DNA from: Desulfarculus sp.
GTDB lineage: Bacteria; Desulfobacterota; Desulfarculia; Desulfarculales; Desulfarculaceae
NCBI GenBank assembly: GCA_020216805.1
Contig: JAIWNN010000072.1
Location: 1-10,000 of the forward strand
DNA length: 10,000 nucleotides
Direction: 5' to 3'
A program made the position numbers and the translations under genes. The notes beneath the pieces are model-generated. The model was not told the DNA's origin. It saw only the letters and a program-made list of their open reading frames with translations, and did not search any database. Within the stretch, counting starts at the first letter, position 1; each line of letters starts with the position of its first letter. Positions 1-5,993 of this stretch are shown here, one piece after another.

Positions 1-164
1 AAGAGCACCGCCACCGGCGGGATCATCTGGTCGGCCTCGATGCGCTTGAGCTGATCCAGGTTCAGGCCGGTCTCGTTGGCCAGGGTCTCCAGGGAAATGT
101 CGCGGCTGGCGCGCAGACGCTTCAGGCGCTGTCCCACCGAAACCTTTTTCACATTGCGGGCCAT
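1..164 (-). CDS. XRE-family helix-turn-helix regulator (N-terminal part, runs off window)
   Basis: DNA-binding regulator of which only the first 54 residues are visible; the rest lies beyond position 1. Translation from the ATG at 164 gives MARNVKKVSVGQRLKRLRAS and then a classic Cro/C1-type HTH (about residues 10-50), with the typical pattern ISLETLANETGLNLDQLKRIE in which the recognition helix is around LNLDQLKRIE. The start is supported by a strong GGAGGAGG Shine-Dalgarno 4 nt upstream. It overlaps the 3' end of meaB by 16 nt in another frame, so the two are probably co-transcribed and translationally coupled. Many proteins beginning this way carry a C-terminal cupin sensor domain, but that part is not visible and is only a guess. 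Target genes are unknown; the mutase/MeaB cluster is the obvious candidate by context. Confidence 0.85.
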   Translation of the reverse strand, partial: MARNVKKVSVGQRLKRLRASRDISLETLANETGLNLDQLKRIEADQMIPPVAVL

Positions 165-1153
165 GGGGCCTCCTCCGTGTCGCGCATGGCAGCGGCCAGA
201 ATCTGGTCGGCCGCCTGGTAGGGGTCGCGCCGTTTTTGGGCGATCTCCTGGGCCAGGACCGCCAGGCCGTCCTGGTCCAATCGGGCCTGCACCCGTTGCA
301 TCAGCCGAGCTTTGACCAATTCCAGCAACTCGGCCTGGGCCGCCCAACCCCGCCGAGCGGCCAAACGCCAGCCACCCTCGGCCAACAGGTGCGCCCGGTG
401 GCGATCGAAGGCCGCCACCAGCTCGGGCAGGCCCCGGCCATCCACCGCGCAGGTCAGCACCACCGGTGGGGTCCAGCCCTGGTCGCGTCCATCTCCCCGG
501 CCGCCCAGGGAGAGCATGGCCTCGATCTCTCCGGCGGTGCGGCCCGCGCCCTCGCGATCCATCTTGTTGACCACGAAGACATCGCCAGCCTCCAGCACCC
601 CGGCCTTGATGGCCTGGATGTCGTCGCCCATCCCCGGCACCACCACGATGGCGGTGGTGTCGGCCATGCGGGCGATCTCCACCTCGTCCTGGCCCACGCC
701 CACCGTCTCGATCAAAATCACGTCCTTGCCCATGGCGTCCAGCACCGCCGCCACCCCGCGGGTGGAGGCGGTGAGCCCGCCGAATTGCCCCCTGGTGGCC
801 AGCGAACGGATGAAGACCCCGGGATCGCAGGCATGTTGTTGCATCCGAATGCGGTCGCCCAGGATGGCTCCGCCCGAGAAGGGGCTGGTGGGGTCCACCG
901 CCACCACCCCCACCGTGAGGCCACGGGCCCGCCAGGCCCCCACCAGGGCGTCGGTCAGGCTGGACTTGCCCACCCCCGGCGATCCAGTAACCCCCACCAG
1001 CCAGGCCCGGCCGGTGTGGGGGTGCAAGAGGCCCAGCACCGACGCCGCCCCGGGCAGGCCGTCGTCGATGGCCCGCATCAGGCGCGCGGCCGCGCGCACG
1101 TCCCCGGCCAGAATACTGCGGGCGGTGTCTTCCGGTCTGGCGCTGGCGCTCAT
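149..1153 (-). CDS. meaB: MeaB-type GTPase, chaperone of B12-dependent acyl-CoA mutase
   Basis: P-loop GTPase of the MeaB/ArgK (SIMIBI) family, 334 aa from the chosen start. Family members bind adenosylcobalamin-dependent methylmalonyl-CoA mutase in the cytoplasm, gate cofactor loading and protect the enzyme from inactivation. Visible motifs: Walker A GSPGVGKS at residues 57-64, the DPTSPFSGGAILGDRIRM segment (87-104) typical of the family, the switch/G3 region ETVGVGQDEVE (149-159), and the guanine-specificity motif NKMD (196-199). The C-terminal third is the usual helical dimerisation extension. The start is ATG at 1153, with AGGAGG about 11 nt upstream; an in-frame TTG at 1210 would add 19 residues with no family resemblance. 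A TATAAA at 1199-1204 (minus strand) could be a -10 box for an own promoter, but I see no convincing -35. The sulfatase-like gene ends 78 nt upstream and the XRE regulator overlaps the 3' end. The mutase subunits are not in the window. The MeaB family also serves other acyl-CoA mutases such as ethylmalonyl- or isobutyryl-CoA mutase. Confidence 0.95.
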   Translation of the reverse strand: MSASARPEDTARSILAGDVRAAARLMRAIDDGLPGAASVLGLLHPHTGRAWLVGVTGSPGVGKSSLTDALVGAWRARGLTVGVVAVDPTSPFSGGAILGDRIRMQQHACDPGVFIRSLATRGQFGGLTASTRGVAAVLDAMGKDVILIETVGVGQDEVEIARMADTTAIVVVPGMGDDIQAIKAGVLEAGDVFVVNKMDREGAGRTAGEIEAMLSLGGRGDGRDQGWTPPVVLTCAVDGRGLPELVAAFDRHRAHLLAEGGWRLAARRGWAAQAELLELVKARLMQRVQARLDQDGLAVLAQEIAQKRRDPYQAADQILAAAMRDTEEAPWPAM

Positions 1154-1231
1154 GGGGGCGAGAACCTCCTGGCTGGCGCACTTGGCGCCGCAGCTACCTT
1201 TATAGCACAACCCATGGCGGGCGTGAGCCGC

Positions 1232-2047
1232 CTAAGCCGGCCGACGGCCCTCCACGAAGGGCACCTCGAAGACCTTGGGGTGCATCACCGGGCCATGGCC
1301 GAAATAGCCATCCTCGCCGAAAAGCTCGCCGTGATCGGCGGTCACGATGATCCAGGCGTCGGCCGGCAGCTTGGCGTAGAGCGCCGGCAACAGCCCGTCC
1401 ACCGTCTCCAGCGCCCGCACCTGGGCCTTGCGCAGGCAGGCCATCTCGGCCGGGTCAAAGCCAGGTCCGACCGCCACCGGCTCCGCCGCGTGGGCCAGGT
1501 CCTTGACCACCCCATGCAGGCCGTGCAAGCGCGGCGCGTCCTCGGGCGGCAGCAGGTAGGGATAGTGGGTCTCGCCTAGGTTCAGGAACCAGAAGCTGGG
1601 CCGGCCGGGATCGAAACTCATCTGTTGGATCATGCCGGCGAAATCGGCGTGGCTGGCCATCAGGCGGTAGTCGTCGAAACCGGTGGCGAAGACGGTGTGC
1701 TGGTTCAGCACCGGCAGGCTGACCCGCCCCAGGGTGCGGTAGCCCAGGCGCTTCAGGGCGGTGGGCAGGTTGAGCTGGGGCAAAAATCCCGCGAACTCCA
1801 GATCCGGCGCGCCCAGGCGCTCCCGCCAGCTCAGCAGCTCTTGCCGGTAGACCTCCGAGGCGTGCACCCCCGGCGGGCTGACGTGGGGCAGCAGGCCCAT
1901 CAACAACACCTGATGGGCCGGCGAAGTCCAGGAGGCATAGGCCCACCGCCGCTCCACCACCCCCAAGCGGTCAAGGTTCGGCGTCGCCGCCGCCTCCCAG
2001 GTGTCATACCGGCAGGAATCCAATACTATATATACGACATCATTCAT
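1232..2047 (-). CDS. Sulfatase/alkaline-phosphatase superfamily protein (function unknown)
   Basis: Predicted metal-dependent hydrolase or transferase of 271 aa. The N-terminus reads MNDVVYIVLDSCRYDTWEAA, where Asp10 is the expected first metal ligand. Near residues 39-45, SWTSPAH places Thr41 where the superfamily nucleophile sits. The C-terminal metal site is seen in TADHGE (Asp238, His239) and the FGHGP segment (His251). The sulfatase signature C/S-x-P-x-R is absent, so it is unlikely to be a formylglycine sulfatase; phosphohydrolase, phosphodiesterase or phospho-group transferase chemistry are open alternatives. No signal peptide or membrane segment is visible, so it is probably cytoplasmic. 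It ends soon after the last motif, making it a compact member. The ATG at 2047 is chosen because the protein family begins there; upstream in-frame codons read through the repeat region. No strong Shine-Dalgarno is seen. A 17-bp hairpin ends 27 nt upstream of the start, and meaB follows after 78 nt. Confidence 0.85.
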   Translation of the reverse strand: MNDVVYIVLDSCRYDTWEAAATPNLDRLGVVERRWAYASWTSPAHQVLLMGLLPHVSPPGVHASEVYRQELLSWRERLGAPDLEFAGFLPQLNLPTALKRLGYRTLGRVSLPVLNQHTVFATGFDDYRLMASHADFAGMIQQMSFDPGRPSFWFLNLGETHYPYLLPPEDAPRLHGLHGVVKDLAHAAEPVAVGPGFDPAEMACLRKAQVRALETVDGLLPALYAKLPADAWIIVTADHGELFGEDGYFGHGPVMHPKVFEVPFVEGRRPA

Positions 2048-2074
2048 GGTTGGCGTCTCGCGGGAAGAGAGTGT

Positions 2075-2128
2075 GGGGGAACCCTTTTTGCTGCGCAAAA
2101 AGGGTTCCCCCAAGCCCCCTCCTAAAAC
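2075..2128 (-). repeat. Palindromic repeat, copy 1 (17-bp hairpin plus flank)
   Basis: Perfect inverted repeat: arm 2075-2091 (GGGGGAACCCTTTTTGC) pairs with 2095-2111 around a TGC loop. Read on the minus strand it is preceded by GTTTTAGGAGGGGGCTT (2112-2128), similar to the flank on the other side of copies 2 and 3, so this copy points the opposite way. It lies 27 nt upstream of the sulfatase-like ATG, in what would be its 5' leader. No T-run follows the stem on either strand, so it is not a canonical intrinsic terminator. Confidence 0.8.
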
Positions 2129-2134
2129 GGCCGC

Positions 2135-2159
2135 GCCAAAGGCGCTGCGCGCCTTTGGC
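2135..2159. repeat. 11-bp perfect inverted repeat
   Basis: GCCAAAGGCGC (2135-2145) and GCGCCTTTGGC (2149-2159) are exact reverse complements around a TGC loop. The centre GCTGCGC is identical to the centre of the hairpin at 2075-2111. C-rich and G-rich stretches on either side (2115-2119 and 2161-2166) could extend the stem. It lies in the gene-free spacer, and its function is unknown. Confidence 0.65.
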
Positions 2160-2177
2160 TGGGGGGTGGTGGCGAGA

Positions 2178-2198
2178 CCAGCGGCTACCGCCCGCTGG
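2178..2198. repeat. 7-bp inverted repeat
   Basis: CCAGCGG (2178-2184) and CCGCTGG (2192-2198) are perfect reverse complements with a 7-nt loop. In GC-rich DNA a repeat of this size can arise by chance; it is listed because it is one of five in a row in this spacer. Confidence 0.35.
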
Positions 2199-2209
2199 CA
2201 TGATTCCGT

Positions 2210-2222
2210 CTCCGGTCCGGAG
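2210..2222. repeat. CTCCGG-T-CCGGAG palindrome
   Basis: Perfect 6-1-6 palindrome in the spacer upstream of the sulfatase-like gene. Its size would suit a dimeric regulator's operator, but no promoter is recognisable beside it, so the role is open. Confidence 0.35.
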
Positions 2223-2260
2223 TCCGGGTAAGGTCTATCAGGCCCCACCCCGGCTTTCTC

Positions 2261-2328
2261 TTGGGGAAGGGGGTCAAGGGGGGAACCCCTTTTCTTTGGC
2301 CCCCAAAGAAAAGGGGTTCCCCCCTTGA
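2261..2328 (+). repeat. Palindromic repeat, copy 2 (26-bp perfect hairpin plus flank)
   Basis: Arms 2274-2299 and 2303-2328 are exact 26-nt reverse complements around a CCC loop, with the family core GGGGGGAACCCCTTTT. On the plus strand they are preceded by TTGGGGAAGGGGGTC (2261-2275, the last two bases within the arm), matching the flank of copy 3. The hairpin begins 18 nt after the acyl-CoA dehydrogenase stop, so it would sit at the 3' end of that message. No T-run follows the stem on the minus strand, which argues against ordinary intrinsic termination but not against a role in RNA 3'-end protection. Confidence 0.85.
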
Positions 2329-2346
2329 TTCTCCCCTCACTCCTTC

Positions 2347-3495
2347 CTACTTACCCTTCAGCAGGTTGCGGGCGATGACCAGACGCATGATTTCGTTGGT
2401 GCCCTCGTAGATTTGAGTGATCTTGGCGTCGCGCATGTGGCGTTCCATGGGGTATTCGCGGCAGTAGCCGTAGCCGCCCAGGATCTGGACGCCCTCGATG
2501 GCCGCAGCCATGGCCGCGTCGGAGGCGAACATCTTGGCCATAGCCGCCTGCTTCTCGAAGTGCATGTGCTGGTCTTCCATCCAGGCCGCGCGCAACAAGA
2601 GCAGCTCGGCCGCGTCCAGGGCGGCCGCCATGTCCGCGAGCTTCCACTGGATGGCCTGGAAGGTGGCGATGGGCTTGCCGAACTGCTCGCGGGTGCTCGC
2701 GTATTCCAACGACTCTTCCAAGACCGCGCGGCCGATGCCTAGGGCCTGGGAGCCGATGCCGATGCGACCGGAGTCTAGGGTGGTCAGCATCTGCTTGAGG
2801 CCCGATCCGGGGGTGCCCAGGATGTTGGCCTTGGGGATGCGGGCGTCTTCGAAGACCAGCTCCGAGGTGCCCGAGGCGCAGATGCCCATCTTCTCTTCGA
2901 CCCGACCCACCGAGAAGCCCTTGGTGTTCTCGAAGTCGACGATAAAGCAACTGATGCCTTTGGATCCAGCGGCCTTGTCGGTCACCGCGGCGATGACGCC
3001 ATAGCTGGCCACGTTGCCGTTGGTGATGAACTTCTTCTCGCCGTTGAGCACCCACTCATCGCCGTCCAGCACGGCGGTGGTGCGCATGGCCCCGGGGTCG
3101 GAGCCGGCCCCGGCCTCGGTCAGCCCGAAGCAGCCGATTTTCTGGCCGCTGGCCACCGGGGTCAGGAAGGCCCTTTTCTGCTCTTCGGTGCCAAAGGTCA
3201 TCACCGGATAACAGTAGAGCGAGTTGTTGACGCTCATGATGACGCCCACGCTGGCGTCGCCGCGGCTGATCTCGCTCAGGCCCACCACGTAGCTGACATA
3301 GTCCAGGCCGGCGCCGCCGTACTGTTCGGGCACGGCGATGCCCATGAAGCCCAGCTCGCCCAGGGCGGCGCAGGCTTCGGCCGGGTGGGCGTGACTGGCA
3401 TCGAACTGGGCGGCCTGGGGTTTGAGCATCTCGTCGGCCAGGCGGGCCGCGGTCTCCTTGACCATCTTCTGTTCTTCGGTAAGGGCGAAGTTCAT
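2347..3495 (-). CDS. Acyl-CoA dehydrogenase, short-chain/butyryl-CoA type
   Basis: FAD-dependent acyl-CoA dehydrogenase of 382 aa, the normal family length. It introduces the trans-2,3 double bond into a fatty acyl-CoA, passing electrons to electron-transfer flavoprotein (or a bifurcating Etf). Visible domains: N-terminal helical domain (about 1-115), with PEQYGGAGLDY at 56-66; middle beta domain with the flavin/substrate motif GLTEAGAGSD (124-133) and the NGEKKFITNG stretch; and C-terminal helical domain with ASTREQFGKPIATFQ and the hallmark QIYEGTNEIMRL. Glu364 in that last motif is the expected catalytic base at the position used by short/medium-chain enzymes. The start at 3495 (MNFALTEEQK) matches the family and has GAGGG 7 nt upstream; in-frame codons upstream run into a palindrome and are not family-like. 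The enoyl-CoA hydratase ends 145 nt upstream. Chain length cannot be settled by eye; butyryl-CoA-like is likely from overall resemblance. A glutaryl- or isovaleryl-type role is not excluded. Confidence 0.93.
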   Translation of the reverse strand: MNFALTEEQKMVKETAARLADEMLKPQAAQFDASHAHPAEACAALGELGFMGIAVPEQYGGAGLDYVSYVVGLSEISRGDASVGVIMSVNNSLYCYPVMTFGTEEQKRAFLTPVASGQKIGCFGLTEAGAGSDPGAMRTTAVLDGDEWVLNGEKKFITNGNVASYGVIAAVTDKAAGSKGISCFIVDFENTKGFSVGRVEEKMGICASGTSELVFEDARIPKANILGTPGSGLKQMLTTLDSGRIGIGSQALGIGRAVLEESLEYASTREQFGKPIATFQAIQWKLADMAAALDAAELLLLRAAWMEDQHMHFEKQAAMAKMFASDAAMAAAIEGVQILGGYGYCREYPMERHMRDAKITQIYEGTNEIMRLVIARNLLKGK

Positions 3496-3598
3496 GACAT
3501 TCCCTCGCATGAATGACGGTGGCGGGCGCCGCCTGGATGGTGGTCCTTCAGCTCTCCGGCTTTCGGGCTGCGGATGCGCGCCGGTGGGGCCGGGCGAT

Positions 3599-3628
3599 GG
3601 CTTCCCGGAGCGGCCGCTCCGGGAAGCC
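3599..3628. repeat. 30-bp perfect palindrome after the enoyl-CoA hydratase gene
   Basis: GGCTTCCCGGAGCGG (3599-3613) is followed directly by its exact reverse complement (3614-3628). As RNA it gives a 13-bp stem with a GGCC loop. It starts 12 nt after the hydratase stop and lies upstream of the acyl-CoA dehydrogenase. No T-run follows, and the sequence is unrelated to the GGGGGAACCC family. A role in transcript 3'-end formation or processing between the two genes is inferred from position only. Confidence 0.75.
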
Positions 3629-3640
3629 GACAAATGGACT

Positions 3641-4426
3641 TTACTTGCCGCCGGTGAAGTTGGCCTTGCGTTTCTCCAGGAAGGCGGTCATGCCTTCCTT
3701 CTGGTCCGGGCTGGCGAAGCAGGTGGCGAAGCACTCGGCCTCCATGGGCATGGCCCGCTCCAGGGGCAGGTCGCTGCCGGCGTCCACCAGGTACTTGATG
3801 GCCCGGGTGCTGACCTTGCCTTTTTGGGCGATGAGCTTGGCCGTCTTCATCACCGCGTCCATCAGCTCCTCGGCCGGGAAGACCTTGTTGACCAGGCCGA
3901 TCTCCTTGGCCTCGGCCGCGTCGATGATCACCCCGGTCAGGCACATCTCCTTGGCCCGGGCCTTGCCCACCAGGCGGGTCAGGCGCTGGGTGCCGCCAAA
4001 GCCGGGAATGATGCCCAGGTTGATCTCGGGCTGGCCGAACTTGGCGTTGTCGGCGGCGTAGATGAAGTCGCAGGCCATGGCCAGCTCGGTGCCGCCGCCC
4101 AGGGCGAAGCCTTTGACCGCCGCGATCACCGGACGGTCCAGCTTCTCCAGGCGGAATAAGACGTTCTGGCCCATCAGCGAGAACCTGCGGCCTTCCAGGG
4201 CGGTCATCTGCACCATGGCGGCGATGTCGGCCCCGGCCACGAAGGCCTTGTCGCCCGCGCCGGTGATCACCACGCATTTGACCGTGTCGTCGGCCTCGAC
4301 TTGGTCGATGGCCTGGTCCAGCTCGGCCACCACCTGGGGGTTGAGGGCGTTCATGGCCTTGGGACGGTTGATGGTGATGGTGGCCACGCCGTCCTGGGCC
4401 TCGTAAATGATGAACTCGTAAGCCAT
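3641..4426 (-). CDS. Enoyl-CoA hydratase (crotonase family)
   Basis: Crotonase-fold hydratase of 261 aa, which adds water to 2-enoyl-CoA (e.g. crotonyl-CoA) to give 3-hydroxyacyl-CoA, the second step of beta-oxidation, in the cytoplasm. Key features: oxyanion-hole segments AFVAGADI (61-68) and FALGGGTEL (107-115), with catalytic Glu114; and GQPEINLGIIPGFGGTQR (131-148), with catalytic Glu134. Both glutamates needed for hydratase activity are present. The C-terminus (FLEKRKANFTGGK) is typical. Start ATG 4426 has a good GGGGAGGA Shine-Dalgarno about 8 nt upstream. The gene lies between thiolase (ends 153 nt upstream) and acyl-CoA dehydrogenase (starts 145 nt downstream), consistent with a short-chain beta-oxidation set. 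Short-chain preference is inferred from neighbours and resemblance to bacterial crotonases. Confidence 0.93.
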   Translation of the reverse strand: MAYEFIIYEAQDGVATITINRPKAMNALNPQVVAELDQAIDQVEADDTVKCVVITGAGDKAFVAGADIAAMVQMTALEGRRFSLMGQNVLFRLEKLDRPVIAAVKGFALGGGTELAMACDFIYAADNAKFGQPEINLGIIPGFGGTQRLTRLVGKARAKEMCLTGVIIDAAEAKEIGLVNKVFPAEELMDAVMKTAKLIAQKGKVSTRAIKYLVDAGSDLPLERAMPMEAECFATCFASPDQKEGMTAFLEKRKANFTGGK

Positions 4427-4512
4427 GCCTTATATCCTCCCCGGAATTATTGCCGCTCTCCGGTTGGGCGCGTCGTTTGGTGGGGCAAGCGCACTCGCGC
4501 CTTCCCGCCAGG

Positions 4513-4566
4513 GTTTTGGAAAGATGGTCCGGGGGAACCCTTTTGACCACAAAACGGTTCCCCCGG
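4513..4566 (+). repeat. Palindromic repeat, copy 3 (17-bp hairpin, one mismatch, plus flank)
   Basis: Arms 4529-4545 (CCGGGGGAACCCTTTTG) and 4550-4566 pair at 16 of 17 positions around an ACCA loop; the mismatch is 4540/4555. On the plus strand they are preceded by GTTTTGGAAAGATGGT (4513-4528), the same kind of flank as in copies 1 and 2. The hairpin begins 13 nt after the stop of the upstream thiolase. No T-run follows on the minus strand. Confidence 0.8.
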
Positions 4567-4579
4567 TTGCCTGCTTCCC

Positions 4580-5761
4580 TTATCGCTCCACGATCATGGC
4601 CGCTCCCTGGCCGCCGCCGATGCACAGGGTGGCCAAGCCGGTCTTGGCGTCGCGCTTGATCATCTCGTAGATCAGCGTGACCAGGATGCGCGCGCCGCTG
4701 GCGCCGATGGGGTGGCCCAGGGCGATGGCCCCGCCGTTGACGTTGACGATGTCGCGGTTGAGCCCCAATTCGCGGATGACCGCCTCGGCCTGGGCGGCGA
4801 AGGCCTCGTTGGCCTCGATCAGTTGCAAGTCGCCCACGCTCATGCCGGTCTTCTTGAGCGCGGCCCGGGTGGCGGCGATGGGTCCCAGTCCCATGTAGGC
4901 CGGGTCCACGCCACCCCAGCCGTAGCCCTTGATCTTGCACAGCGGGGTCAGGCCCAGGGACTTGGCCTTCTCGGCGGTCATGACCACCAGGGCGGCCGCG
5001 CCGTCGTTGATGCCGCTGGCATTGCCGGCGGTGACGGTGCCGCCCTTCTTGAAGGCGGGCGGAACCTTGGCCATGGCCTCGGCGGTGGAGCCGAAGCGGG
5101 GGTGCTCGTCGGTGTCGCAGACCTTGGGATCGCCCTTCTTCTGGGGGACCAGCACCGGCACGATTTCGTCCTTGAAGCGGCCGGATTTGATGGCCGCCTC
5201 GGCGTTGAGCTGGCTCTTTAGGGCCAGCTCATCCTGGGCCTCGCGGGTGATGCCGTATTTCTCGGCCACGTTCTCGGCGGTGATGCCCATGTGGTAGCCG
5301 TTGAAAATGTCGGTCAGGCCGTCGAAGACCATGTAGTCGATCATCTTGCCATCGCCCATGCGCTGACCCCAGCGGGCCTTGGGCAGCAGGTAGGGCGCCT
5401 GGCTCATGTTCTCGGTGCCGCCGGCGACCACGATTTCGCTGTCGCCGCACATCACCGCCTGCGCGGCCAGCATGACGCTCTTCAGCCCCGAGGCGCAGAC
5501 CTTGTTGACGGTGAAGGCGTTGGCCTCCTGGGGGATGCCCGCGCCCAACTCCACCTGGCGGGCCACGTTCTGGCCCAGACCGGCGCCTAGCACGTTGCCG
5601 TAGATCACCTCGTCCACCTGGGTCGGGTCCACCTTGGCCCGCTCCAGGGCGGCCTTGACCGCGGTGACGCCCAACTGGACCGCCGATACCTCGCTGTACA
5701 TGCCGCCGAAACGGCCCACCGCGGTGCGAGCCGCGCCTACGATCACAACTTCCTTCAACAT
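4580..5761 (-). CDS. Acetyl-CoA C-acetyltransferase (thiolase), first copy
   Basis: Thiolase of 393 aa, the usual bacterial length, catalysing reversible condensation/thiolysis between acetyl-CoA and acetoacetyl-CoA. The N-terminal half carries the nucleophile Cys89 in [10 protein letters not shown]. His157-Met158 in [11 protein letters not shown] matches the substrate-loop pair of biosynthetic-type tetrameric thiolases. Asn318 (NEAFAAQ), His350 (GHPIGASG) and Cys380 (CIGGGQG) complete the active site. Start ATG 5761 has AAGGAG about 9 nt upstream. The 232-nt gap upstream follows a terminator-like hairpin, so this gene may have its own promoter; I could not identify one. The enoyl-CoA hydratase lies downstream. 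It is a clear paralogue of the thiolase at 5994-7175 but closer to the classical AtoB/PhaA/Thl type. Confidence 0.95.
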   Translation of the reverse strand: MLKEVVIVGAARTAVGRFGGMYSEVSAVQLGVTAVKAALERAKVDPTQVDEVIYGNVLGAGLGQNVARQVELGAGIPQEANAFTVNKVCASGLKSVMLAAQAVMCGDSEIVVAGGTENMSQAPYLLPKARWGQRMGDGKMIDYMVFDGLTDIFNGYHMGITAENVAEKYGITREAQDELALKSQLNAEAAIKSGRFKDEIVPVLVPQKKGDPKVCDTDEHPRFGSTAEAMAKVPPAFKKGGTVTAGNASGINDGAAALVVMTAEKAKSLGLTPLCKIKGYGWGGVDPAYMGLGPIAATRAALKKTGMSVGDLQLIEANEAFAAQAEAVIRELGLNRDIVNVNGGAIALGHPIGASGARILVTLIYEMIKRDAKTGLATLCIGGGQGAAMIVER

Positions 5762-5993
5762 GATTTGAGCTCCTTGGTAACGTCGTGCTGCATGTGGCGG
5801 GGCGCTGGGCCCCGATTGGAGTCGCCGGTCCCTTGGCTTGCCAACCCCTCGACAAGAGCCGGGACCAACATTGCCGCAGATGTGATATTGGCGATCGCGG
5901 CCGGCCGCGTCCTCGACTCAATCATGACGGACCTCATCTCGCCGCTTCCGCTGTGCCCAAAAAAACCGGGGCGCATCTGGGCGCTCCGGGAGA
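5762..5993. other. Spacer between the two thiolase genes
   Basis: Apart from the terminator-like hairpin at 5959-5989, the spacer shows no gene I can support and no convincing promoter on the minus strand. A 56-codon open frame (5925 to 5755, ATG with AGGT a few nt upstream) overlaps the next thiolase start, but its codon use is less G/C-biased at third positions than that of its neighbours. Confidence 0.6.
5959..5989 (-). terminator. Intrinsic-terminator-like hairpin after thiolase 2
   Basis: On the minus strand, four nt after the thiolase stop, CCGGAGCGC (5989-5981) pairs with GCGCCCCGG (5974-5966) around a 6-nt loop, with one A/C mismatch. This is followed at once by seven T (5965-5959). 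It is the only stem in the window with a proper T-run. It suggests that the regulator-thiolase transcript ends here, or is at least attenuated before the next thiolase. Confidence 0.7.

Larger units (their letters stand above)
2048..2346. other. Gene-free spacer rich in inverted repeats
   Basis: The 299 nt between the acyl-CoA dehydrogenase stop and the sulfatase-like ATG contain no supportable gene. They hold at least five perfect inverted repeats: 2075-2111, 2135-2159, 2178-2198, 2210-2222 and 2274-2328. The outer two belong to the GGGGGAACCC repeat family. I find no convincing promoter. Open frames through this region in all directions are low-complexity and look like chance products of the high GC content. 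Confidence 0.8.

Noticed and set aside
236..1579. Long plus-strand open frame (447 codons) opposite meaB and the sulfatase-like gene
   Set aside because: It is antisense to two clear protein families, is rich in His, Gly, Pro and Gln as expected from GC-rich antisense, and resembles no domain. It is a shadow frame.
2048..2248. N-terminal extension of the sulfatase-like protein to 2248
   Set aside because: The extra 67 residues are encoded by the inverted-repeat block and have no resemblance to the family, while MNDVVYIVLDSCR at 2047 is a natural start.
2274..2328. Strong hairpin as an ordinary Rho-independent terminator
   Set aside because: The stem is very strong but no T-run follows on either strand, so it was classed as a repeat; termination remains possible but is not shown by the sequence.
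3492..4940. Long minus-strand frame spanning the hydratase and the end of thiolase 1
   Set aside because: It is out of frame with both real genes, is Arg/Gly/His-rich low-complexity, and crosses the hairpin repeat between them.
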